Source: Desulfobacterales bacterium
GTDB taxonomy: Bacteria > Desulfobacterota > Desulfobacteria > Desulfobacterales > Desulfosalsimonadaceae
Assembly: GCA_029933295.1 (NCBI GenBank)
Contig: JAOZOL010000106.1
Location: 1 to 7,833 of the forward strand
DNA length: 7,833 nt
Direction: 5' to 3'
Shown here: in pieces, positions 1-5,357 of the stretch
Layout: every line of letters starts with the position of its first letter
How positions within the stretch are numbered: the stretch's first letter is position 1
Position numbers and translations under genes: made by a program
The notes under the pieces: generated by a model
The model's database searches: none
The model's input: only the letters and a program-made list of their open reading frames with translations
Told to the model about the DNA's origin: nothing

Positions 1-68
1 ATGTGGCGTCGGTTACAATTGAAGATTATACGGTTCAGTGGGATTTACCGGATGGGCTAAAAAAATAA
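1..68 (+). CDS. 3' end of an unidentified plus-strand gene (partial)
   Basis: Reading from base 3, the plus strand is open for 21 codons and ends in TAA at 66-68. The peptide ends in VQWDLPDGLKK, an ordinary soluble-protein composition mixing acidic, hydrophobic and aromatic residues. The competing frame from base 1 (stop at 58-60) gives a basic, less protein-like peptide, so I prefer this frame. The gene would converge on the minus-strand hydrolase gene, whose stop lies at 90-92, leaving only 21 bases between them and no clear terminator. Too little is visible to name a family. It is called from reading frame and composition alone. Confidence 0.45.
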   Translation, partial: VASVTIEDYTVQWDLPDGLKK

Positions 69-89
69 TTTTCATCCCGGTTGCGACTA

Positions 90-725
90 TCATATTTCAA
101 TAACTTTACCGGCACCGCCTTGGATATATGCTGACGGATATCGACGCTGTATTTCATTTTTATATTGCGTGCAGTGGGTTGCGCATATATTTTCAAGGTT
201 TTTCAGCAATGGAAAATCATTAAATCCATGCAGCCCTCCGATGATGGTTGTCACCTCTCCAAATTGTGCCGCCGCATCCAGAATTTTATCAACTCCAGGA
301 TGTGAGCAACCGGCAATCACTGTCACCTTTTTATTATTTTTGATCACGATGGATTGTTCTATGTCTTGAAGTGTTCCCGTGGAATATATATTGTCGTGGA
401 GTTTTTCAGCGTCATGGACTTTGATAATTTCTTCTGCCGGGTAAGCCCCTGAAAATATAGACGGCATGTATACCCGTGCAGGGTGGAGTTGAAGGAAATG
501 CGATAAGCCGCCGGTATGGTCCCAGTGGTCATGGGAAATAAAAATTTCATCAACCCTGTCCGGGGAGATGTTTAATTTTTTCATATTATCGATTAAAATA
601 TCGCCCCTGGCCCCGGTATCAAACAGGATGGTTTTGTCAAAAGCTTCAATTAGGCATGCAAATCCCCAGTCTGCTTGAAGCTGCGGATTCCATGCATCAT
701 TGTCATAGAGTATTGTAATTTTCAT
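90..725 (-). CDS. MBL-fold metallo-hydrolase, dihydropterin-synthase-like (MJ0301-type) family
   Basis: This is a 211-residue single-domain metallo-beta-lactamase-fold protein with no signal peptide, so probably cytoplasmic. The metal-binding motif HDHWDH is at residues 65-70 within SHDHWDHTGG. Further candidate ligands are H142 in GCSHPG and H166 in GGLHGF. The C-terminal HCT (184-186) and GGAGKVIEI end match the family often annotated as 7,8-dihydropterin-6-yl-methyl-4-(beta-D-ribofuranosyl)aminobenzene 5'-phosphate synthase. That name comes from an archaeal methanopterin enzyme and should not be taken as the reaction here; the true substrate is unknown. The start is supported by AGGA at 733-736, seven bases upstream of ATG. 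It is the third gene after NifX-like and DUF5320 genes, 89 bases behind the latter, with a strong hairpin in the gap. Family assignment is firm; substrate is not. Confidence 0.9.
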   Translation of the reverse strand: MKITILYDNDAWNPQLQADWGFACLIEAFDKTILFDTGARGDILIDNMKKLNISPDRVDEIFISHDHWDHTGGLSHFLQLHPARVYMPSIFSGAYPAEEIIKVHDAEKLHDNIYSTGTLQDIEQSIVIKNNKKVTVIAGCSHPGVDKILDAAAQFGEVTTIIGGLHGFNDFPLLKNLENICATHCTQYKNEIQRRYPSAYIQGGAGKVIEI

Positions 726-742
726 TTTTTTGTCCTGTTTGA

Positions 743-776
743 AAGATGAGCCACCGTTAAATCAGTGGCTCATCTT
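743..776 (-). other. Perfect 12-bp hairpin just upstream of the hydrolase ribosome binding site
   Basis: AAGATGAGCCAC at 743-754 pairs exactly with GTGGCTCATCTT at 765-776 around a 10-base loop. In the minus-strand transcript it lies between the DUF5320 stop (815) and the hydrolase start (725) and ends about six bases before the AGGA ribosome binding site. No U-run follows it in either direction, so it is not a standard intrinsic terminator. It may set hydrolase translation or mRNA processing and stability within the operon. A small second hairpin, TGCGG-CATTA-CCGCA at 776-790, abuts it. The structure is seen directly; its role is inferred. Confidence 0.7.
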
Positions 777-814
777 GCGGCATTACCGCAGGTCGGGTAA
801 TTTTTGCGTTGCCT

Positions 815-1180
815 TTATGCTGATTCAAGTTCGTTAATTCGCTGTTTGATGCTGTTTAGCGATTGTTCGAGCGATTGCGCTTCCCCCTTGAGTGCGGAAA
901 GCGTCTGCTCCGGGTCAGGCGGCGCAACATTTGTCGTGCCATAAGGGGCATTAAATCCATATCCGGCATAAGGAACCGGAGATTGCACTCCACGTCCCCA
1001 TCCCATGCCCCGTCCCATACCTCGTCCGGGGCCACGTCCAAAACCGAATCCACGTCCAACCCCTCGGTTGGCAAAACCTACATTAGCGTATCCCGGTGCC
1101 GTATTGCCGGTACAATATCCAGCAGCTCGTCCGGTCATCGGGCCTGCGCCCATGGGACCTGTTCTATTTCCTCCTGGCAT
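815..1180 (-). CDS. DUF5320-family Gly/Arg-rich small protein
   Basis: This 121-residue protein has three parts. The N-terminus (1-24), MPGGNRTGPMGAGPMTGRAAGY followed by a lone Cys at 23, is the signature start of DUF5320 proteins. Residues 39-64 are a low-complexity run of GRG, GFG and GMG repeats. Residues 88-121 are predicted to form an acidic/Gln-rich amphipathic helix or coiled coil beginning PDPEQTLSALK. There is no signal peptide or membrane segment. The function of the family is unknown; from memory it recurs next to NifX/ORP-like proteins and Mrp-type ATPases in anaerobes, which suggests a partner in metal-cluster handling. The start is firm: AAGGAGGTG at 1188-1196 is a near-perfect Shine-Dalgarno seven bases before ATG, and it overlaps the stop codon of the NifX-like gene, implying translational coupling and strong expression. 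A basic flexible middle with a C-terminal helix fits an assembly or scaffold protein, but that is conjecture. Confidence 0.88.
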   Translation of the reverse strand: MPGGNRTGPMGAGPMTGRAAGYCTGNTAPGYANVGFANRGVGRGFGFGRGPGRGMGRGMGWGRGVQSPVPYAGYGFNAPYGTTNVAPPDPEQTLSALKGEAQSLEQSLNSIKQRINELESA

Positions 1181-1187
1181 AGTTCTT

Positions 1188-1196
1188 CACCTCCTT
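1188..1196 (-). promoter_or_regulatory. Near-perfect Shine-Dalgarno overlapping the upstream stop codon
   Basis: The minus strand reads AAGGAGGTG seven bases before the DUF5320 ATG. Its first base is the last base of the TAA stop of the NifX-like gene. It fixes the DUF5320 start and ties translation of the two genes together. It is by far the strongest ribosome binding site in the window. Confidence 0.85.
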
Positions 1197-1570
1197 TATT
1201 GTTTAAAATTACCTCTAAACCGTCTGCGCCGTTGAGAGCCGTATCCCGGCATCCAGAACGCACGTGTTTGGAGTTTTCCCTTTATATATGCATTCAACAC
1301 ATCATCAGCCCCACCAGTAATAAACGGAATCAGTTGAATGCCTGATGCCGTCACCATTCTTGCGAAAACTTCTGAGATGGCACCGCATATCAATACCTGG
1401 ATATTTTGAGCCATCACGCTACCCGCCTGGTGATGGGGGATGCCCGGTTGCAGTGGAACATATTTTTTGTCAACAATTTCGCTATGTTCAAAGTCTACAA
1501 CCAGTAACGTTTGTGCTGCATCAAATACCGGTGATATGTGGTTATTCCACACCGTGAGCCCAATTTTCAT
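1196..1570 (-). CDS. NifX/NifB-like dinitrogenase Fe-Mo cofactor biosynthesis family protein (ORP-like)
   Basis: From the chosen ATG this is a 124-residue, single-domain protein of the NifX/NifB C-terminal fold, known for binding Fe-Mo or other metal-sulfur clusters. Recognisable blocks are MKIGLTVWNNHISPVFDAA at the N-terminus, LICGAISE (about 60-67) and GIQLIPFITGGADDVLNAYI (77-96). The tail FWMPGYGSQRRRRFRG (105-120) is basic. There is no nif gene nearby, so nitrogen fixation is unlikely; ORP proteins of Desulfovibrio are a closer model. The only Cys is C62 in LICG; the position where relatives often show MPGC has Tyr. In-frame ATGs also exist at 1585 and 1579, but a predicted transcript start near 1592 and the family's usual MKI start favour 1570, with GGA ten bases upstream. 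It is the first gene of the operon with the DUF5320 and hydrolase genes and lies directly behind a sigma-54 promoter. Confidence 0.9.
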   Translation of the reverse strand: MKIGLTVWNNHISPVFDAAQTLLVVDFEHSEIVDKKYVPLQPGIPHHQAGSVMAQNIQVLICGAISEVFARMVTASGIQLIPFITGGADDVLNAYIKGKLQTRAFWMPGYGSQRRRRFRGNFKQ

Positions 1571-1602
1571 TGTATGCATTTCCATTTCATGTCTAATTTA
1601 GA

Positions 1603-1618
1603 AGCAAGTAATATGCCA
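1603..1618 (-). promoter_or_regulatory. Sigma-54 (RpoN) -24/-12 promoter of the NifX-like operon
   Basis: The minus strand reads TGGCATATTACTTGCT, matching every defined position of the RpoN consensus TGGCAYR-N4-TTGCW, with the invariant GG (1617-1616) and GC (1605-1604) at the correct spacing. Counting from the -12 C places the transcript start near 1592, giving a 22-base leader to the ATG at 1570. The gene immediately upstream on the same strand encodes a sigma-54 activator. Sequence match, position, orientation and context all agree. Confidence 0.88.
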
Positions 1619-1647
1619 TTTGTTTGCTTGTTGACTGCAATAATTAA

Positions 1648-1671
1648 ATATTTTAAAATATCAATGGGTTG
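1648..1671. promoter_or_regulatory. Candidate IHF site with adjoining A/T-rich palindrome
   Basis: The plus strand at 1659-1671 reads TATCAATGGGTTG, an exact fit to the IHF consensus WATCAA-N4-TTR. Immediately 5' lies the 14-base A/T palindrome ATATTTTAAAATAT (1648-1661), the kind of A/T-rich flank that helps IHF bind. The site is centred about 73 bases upstream of the predicted sigma-54 transcript start and between the promoter and the upstream inverted repeat, where IHF normally bends DNA so that a bound activator can reach the polymerase. IHF consensus matches are common in A/T-rich DNA, so position carries much of the weight. Confidence 0.55.
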
Positions 1672-1718
1672 TTGGGATTAGCGATATTTTTTGGGGAAGC
1701 TGTTGATTCTATAGGGTC

Positions 1719-1740
1719 GCATATTTACGACTAAATATGC
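1719..1740. promoter_or_regulatory. Perfect 9+9 inverted repeat, candidate enhancer site for the sigma-54 activator
   Basis: GCATATTTA (1719-1727) and TAAATATGC (1732-1740) are exact inverted repeats separated by CGAC. The 22-base dyad has the size and symmetry expected for a dimeric Fis-type helix-turn-helix. It lies about 137 bases upstream of the predicted sigma-54 transcript start, within the usual enhancer distance, and 40 bases downstream of the activator gene's stop. No second clean copy was found, though sigma-54 activators often use two. It could also form an RNA hairpin, but no U-run follows in the minus direction, so a DNA-binding site is the better reading. Confidence 0.6.
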
Positions 1741-1779
1741 TTTAGAGTCTTTTTTTTAAGACGGAATTGTGAATTTTGA

Positions 1780-3147
1780 TCAGATTCTACGCCGACCGGC
1801 GCGGCCATCGATTTCGGGCAATATTATGCCAAGTGCTTTAATTTTACGAAAGAGCGTGCTTTTATGGATTCCCAGATCCCGTGCAGCAGCCTGACGATTG
1901 TAATTATTTTTCTTTAGCGCATCCATGATCGCACGGGTTTCAAAGGATTTTTTGGAAGCAGCCATGGTATCTGAGGCAAATTTACCCGGCAGGGGGGCCT
2001 GGAAACGAAAATGATCCGGAAGATGGTCCGGCAAGATATACGTATCCGGGCATAGAATAAATGCATGTTCGATGATATTTTCAAGTTCACGGATATTTCC
2101 AGGATAATCATATGTCATTAAAACGGCAAGTGCTTCATGGCTGATTCCTTGCACCGTCCGTTTGCGCAACCGGTTTATCCGTTCAATAAAACGATCAACG
2201 AGTATTGGAATATCTTCTTTACGCTCACGGAGCGGTGGCAGTTGCAAGCAAATAATGTTAATCCGGTAATACAGATCCATCCTGAATTTTCCCTGTTTTA
2301 CCAGATCGTCAAGATCCTGATGCGTTGAAGAAATTATACGGACATCAGATTTTTCAAACTGTGTTGCGCCAAGGGGCAGAAAGGTTTTATCCTGCAGAAC
2401 CCGAAGGAGCTTTACCTGAAAGGCATCACTGATATCCCCGATTTCATCTAACAGGATGGTGCCTTTGTGGGCAGATGCAAAGATACCGGGCTTGTTTTTC
2501 ATTGCATTGGTAAATGCACCTGCTTTGTAACCAAAAAGTTCCGATTCCAGCAAAGTGTCCGGCAGGGCTCCGCAGTTGATTGCTGTAAACGGTTTTTCAC
2601 GGCGCAAACTCAACCCATGGATGGCCCGGGCGAGAAGCTCCTTTCCGGTTCCTGTCTCACCCTGGATTAAAACAGCACTGTCGCTTTCAGATACCTGGGG
2701 CAAAAGATCGAATATTTTCTGCATGATCGGGCTCTGGCTGACCATATCGCCGAGCTGATATCTGCCATGGAGCGCTTTGCGAAGTTCTTCCTCCTGCCTT
2801 TGGTCCCTGAAGGTTTCAACGCCGCCGATAATTTCTCCATTTTTATCCCGCAATACGGCTGTGGATACTGTAACCGGAACCCGTTGCTTTTCACTGTTGA
2901 CAAAGTATGTGGCGGTATTGATAATCGGTTTTTTTTCCGCCATTGTTCGTCGCAGGGCGCAATTAGACTCGCACATGTTTGTCCGAAAGACTTCCCAGCA
3001 ATTTTTTCCCATGGCTTCTTTTCTGGGAATCCCGGTGATTTCTTCCGCCGCACGGTTAAATGAGATAATCCGCCAATTTAAATCTACGGTAAATACGCCT
3101 TCGGAAATACTTTCAAGGATGATGTCTGTCGTGTTTTTAATTTTCAA
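1780..3147 (-). CDS. PAS-domain sigma-54-dependent transcriptional activator (AAA+ / Fis HTH)
   Basis: This 455-residue bacterial enhancer-binding protein has a PAS sensor domain (about 8-115), a sigma-54-interacting AAA+ domain (about 133-365) and a Fis-type helix-turn-helix (about 404-440). Visible motifs are Walker A GETGTGKE (163-170), the sigma-54 contact loop GAFTNA (210-215, canonical GAFTGA), Walker B ILLDEIGD (231-238), arginine-rich YYRIN and PPLRERKED (about 293-312), sensor II YPGNIRELEN (349-358) and HTH NRQAAARDLGIHKSTLFRKI (417-436). The PAS contains C50, C59 and C63, a possible metal, heme or redox site. There is no receiver domain, so control by phosphorylation is not evident. 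The start is TTG at 3147, inside the last codons of the kinase gene (11-base overlap), with only a weak GAGAAG upstream; no other start fits a complete PAS. It probably drives the downstream operon through the promoter at 1603-1618. Confidence 0.93.
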   Translation of the reverse strand: MKIKNTTDIILESISEGVFTVDLNWRIISFNRAAEEITGIPRKEAMGKNCWEVFRTNMCESNCALRRTMAEKKPIINTATYFVNSEKQRVPVTVSTAVLRDKNGEIIGGVETFRDQRQEEELRKALHGRYQLGDMVSQSPIMQKIFDLLPQVSESDSAVLIQGETGTGKELLARAIHGLSLRREKPFTAINCGALPDTLLESELFGYKAGAFTNAMKNKPGIFASAHKGTILLDEIGDISDAFQVKLLRVLQDKTFLPLGATQFEKSDVRIISSTHQDLDDLVKQGKFRMDLYYRINIICLQLPPLRERKEDIPILVDRFIERINRLRKRTVQGISHEALAVLMTYDYPGNIRELENIIEHAFILCPDTYILPDHLPDHFRFQAPLPGKFASDTMAASKKSFETRAIMDALKKNNYNRQAAARDLGIHKSTLFRKIKALGIILPEIDGRAGRRRI

Positions 3148-5128
3148 GTACTTCTCTGACTTTTTTAGATAGTTCCAGGAGGTTGAACGGTTTTTGAATA
3201 AAACCGCTGCAACCCTGTTTCATAAGATCCGAGGCCTGACCGTCAATGCTGTAACCGCTGGAAAGGAGAATCCGAGCATCCGGATTGATTGTTTTTAATT
3301 GCGCAAATGTTTCACTGCCGCTCATTATCGGCATGATCATATCCAGAATGACAAGGTCGATCTGTTCGTAATGCGAGTTATAAATTTCTAATGCAGCCTT
3401 GCCGCCATTGGCGGTTAAAACCGAGTACCCCAGTTCGGTCAGCAAAGTCTCGCCGATTTCGACGATCATTGTTTCATCGTCAATAACCAGAATTGTTTCA
3501 TTCCCTTTTAATAAAGGTTCTACAATTTTATTTTCTTTTTCAGGTGTTTTTTCAGATGCCGGCAGGTAAATCTTAAATGTTGATCCTTTTCCCGGTTCGC
3601 TGTAAACGGTGATATATCCATCGTGATTTTTTACAATGCCGTAGACGGATGAAAGCCCCAGACCGGTGCCCTGACCATGTTCCTTTGTGGTAAAAAACGG
3701 TTCGAATATTTTTTCCTGGGTTTTTTTATCCATCCCGATGCCGGTATCTGTTACAGAGAGCTTCACATATTGCCCGGCCTGTTCCTGAAAAGGGGCCAGT
3801 TGGAATTCGGCAAGTTCGACATTCTCGGTCCGGATAAAAATTTCTCCCCCGTCCGGCAGGGCCTGGGACGCGTTGATAAGCAAATTCAATACAACCTGTT
3901 CTATTTGACCGGGATCTGCATCCACCGATGATAAATTCTTTTGAAGGTTGGAATGAATAGTGATTTCTTTTTTTGTAGAGGCAAATATTTTTGCGCTCAT
4001 GCGAATGATTACATTTATGTTGATAGTTTTTGTCTGATACTGGCCTCCCCGGGCAAAGCCCAGAAGCTGCCGGGAAAGATCAGAACCATATTTGATATGT
4101 TCTTCGATAGTTTTTAATTTTTTATAATTGGGATGTTTCGGGTCGGTTTTCATCATGATTAATGATGTGTTGCCCTGGATTGTCATCAACAGATTATTAA
4201 AATTATGCGCAATGCCACCGGCAAGTGTTCCGATGGCTTCCATTTTCTGGACCTGCTGAAGTTGGCTTATCATGCGTTTCTGATCTGTTATATCGCGGAT
4301 GACACCCTGATAGCCAAGAATATCACCGTCGTCAGACCGCCAGAGCGTTGAAGTTAAGAGACATTCAATTTTCGAGCCGTCTTTTTTTCGAAATTTGATT
4401 TCATAGTCTTTTACATATTCTTTTTTTTCTATGATTTTTTTAAATTTGTCCCGGTCTGCAGGGTTATGATAGACATCGAGGATATCAGAGCCGATAATTT
4501 TATCATGCGAATAACCGAAGAGCTCAGCGCCTGCAGGATTTATTTCAATGATTTTACCGTCTCGCGAGGTGATATAAATTGCGTCCCGTGAGGTTTCAAA
4601 AATATTGCGAAATCTTTCTTCGCTTTTTTTAAGGGCTTTTTCCGCCTCGATCCGTTTTGATATGTCCCTTGATACGCCGATAAGTTCGACAAATTTTCCG
4701 GTCCCGTCAAATATCGGCATGGCTGTTATTTCAACCCAGAGTATTGATCCGTTTTTGTGGATATATTCAAGCTCAAGGGTATGAACTATAGGTACCTTTG
4801 ATAAATCTGCCTCTATCTGATGGACTGCCCGTTCAAAATATTTTGTGGCATATTCATAGGATGCCGGGGTTATGATGTCACTAAATGGCCTGTTAAGTGC
4901 TTCTTTTACAGTATAGCCGATTAATGATTCAACTGAATGACTGAGATAATTTAGTTGAAATTTATCTGCGGACATGAGCCAGATCATATCCGGTACATTG
5001 TCAATTATCATGCGCAGTTTATGATCGGTGCGCTGGAGTTGAACCAGTTCTGTCCGGATGGTAGCGTTTTCGCTTTCAAGCTTTTTTATGCGTTGAGCTA
5101 GATCATTGTATGATGGCTTGTCAGCCAT
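3137..5128 (-). CDS. Soluble PAS-PAS hybrid sensor histidine kinase with C-terminal receiver
   Basis: This 663-residue protein has no membrane segment or signal peptide, so it senses inside the cell. Order: N-terminal coiled coil (about 5-38), PAS1 with PAC (about 38-160), PAS2 with PAC (about 170-285), HisKA with phosphoacceptor H308 in GGIAHNFNN, HATPase with N-box NLLINASQA (415-423), G1 DTGIGM (461-466), F-box FEPFFTTK (475-482) and G2 GQGTGLGLS (485-493), and a receiver (about 545-661). The receiver keeps the acidic pair D550/D551, phosphoacceptor D596 in LDMIMP, S624 and K646 in QKPF. All key residues are present, so it should autophosphorylate and pass phosphate to its own receiver. 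ATG at 5128 follows AAGGGGAG at 5138-5145. It overlaps the sigma-54 activator gene by 11 bases, so the two are coexpressed. The partner of its receiver is not evident; no Hpt domain is in view. Confidence 0.95.
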   Translation of the reverse strand: MADKPSYNDLAQRIKKLESENATIRTELVQLQRTDHKLRMIIDNVPDMIWLMSADKFQLNYLSHSVESLIGYTVKEALNRPFSDIITPASYEYATKYFERAVHQIEADLSKVPIVHTLELEYIHKNGSILWVEITAMPIFDGTGKFVELIGVSRDISKRIEAEKALKKSEERFRNIFETSRDAIYITSRDGKIIEINPAGAELFGYSHDKIIGSDILDVYHNPADRDKFKKIIEKKEYVKDYEIKFRKKDGSKIECLLTSTLWRSDDGDILGYQGVIRDITDQKRMISQLQQVQKMEAIGTLAGGIAHNFNNLLMTIQGNTSLIMMKTDPKHPNYKKLKTIEEHIKYGSDLSRQLLGFARGGQYQTKTININVIIRMSAKIFASTKKEITIHSNLQKNLSSVDADPGQIEQVVLNLLINASQALPDGGEIFIRTENVELAEFQLAPFQEQAGQYVKLSVTDTGIGMDKKTQEKIFEPFFTTKEHGQGTGLGLSSVYGIVKNHDGYITVYSEPGKGSTFKIYLPASEKTPEKENKIVEPLLKGNETILVIDDETMIVEIGETLLTELGYSVLTANGGKAALEIYNSHYEQIDLVILDMIMPIMSGSETFAQLKTINPDARILLSSGYSIDGQASDLMKQGCSGFIQKPFNLLELSKKVREVLEN

Positions 5129-5137
5129 GTTGTGTGT

Positions 5138-5145
5138 CTCCCCTT
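5138..5145 (-). promoter_or_regulatory. Ribosome binding site of the hybrid kinase gene
   Basis: The minus strand reads AAGGGGAG nine bases before the ATG at 5128, confirming that start. No convincing sigma-70 or sigma-54 promoter was found between here and the ETF gene, so transcription may start in the repeat-bearing gap or read through from upstream. Confidence 0.6.
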
Positions 5146-5185
5146 TAGTTTTACTGTTTACTGAACGAAAAGTCTATTTATTCGT

Positions 5186-5236
5186 AGGCTGGGTTAGCCC
5201 CATTGTTATGCTGGGTTTCTTGTCTCAACCCAGCCT
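5186..5236. repeat. Palindromic intergenic repeat, copy A
   Basis: AGGCTGGGTT (5186-5195) is the exact reverse complement of AACCCAGCCT (5227-5236). The motif GCTGGGTT recurs at 5210-5217 and can also pair with 5227-5234 around a nine-base loop, so two alternative hairpins are possible. It lies between the ETF stop (5358) and the kinase start (5128). It resembles the short GGGTTTCNTNNCTCAACCCA-type elements scattered between genes in many Desulfobacterota and cyanobacteria (from memory). It could act as a transcription or mRNA boundary for the ETF gene. Confidence 0.65.
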
Positions 5237-5274
5237 GTAAAAATAAAATGTTTACCAACATAAAAAGCAAAAGG

Positions 5275-5320
5275 GCGTAACCCAACAAATCATGCGATTG
5301 GGTTTCCGTTCAACCAATAG
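5275..5320. repeat. Palindromic intergenic repeat, copy B (diverged)
   Basis: AACCCAA (5279-5285) pairs exactly with TTGGGTT (5298-5304) around a 12-base loop. ATTGGGTT (5297-5304) can instead pair with AACCAAT (5312-5318) with one bulged G. The shared order AACCCA, then TGGGTTTC, then CAACC matches copy A, so these look like two diverged units of the same family in tandem, about 40 bases apart. The copy starts about 40 bases past the ETF stop codon. Confidence 0.6.
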
Positions 5321-5357
5321 CTACCATAAAAAAGAATTTGATTCAATGGGATGTCTT

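Noticed and set aside
1005..1074. Gly/Arg-coding repeats in the DUF5320 gene as a CRISPR or tandem DNA repeat
   Set aside because: The repetition is low-complexity GRG/GMG coding within a full-length DUF5320 protein, without regular repeats and spacers.
863..1345. Plus-strand 160-codon frame over the NifX-like and DUF5320 genes
   Set aside because: Ser/Arg/His-rich shadow of the opposite strand; the minus-strand genes have clear family motifs and a strong ribosome site.
1196..1570. NifX-like gene as evidence of nitrogen fixation
   Set aside because: No nifH, D, K, E, N or B gene in the window; this fold is widespread in anaerobes without nitrogenase.
1747..1762. GTCTT-T6-AAGAC as a terminator for the activator gene
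   Set aside because: Five-pair A/T-rich stem with an A-rich loop in the minus transcript and no U-run after it.
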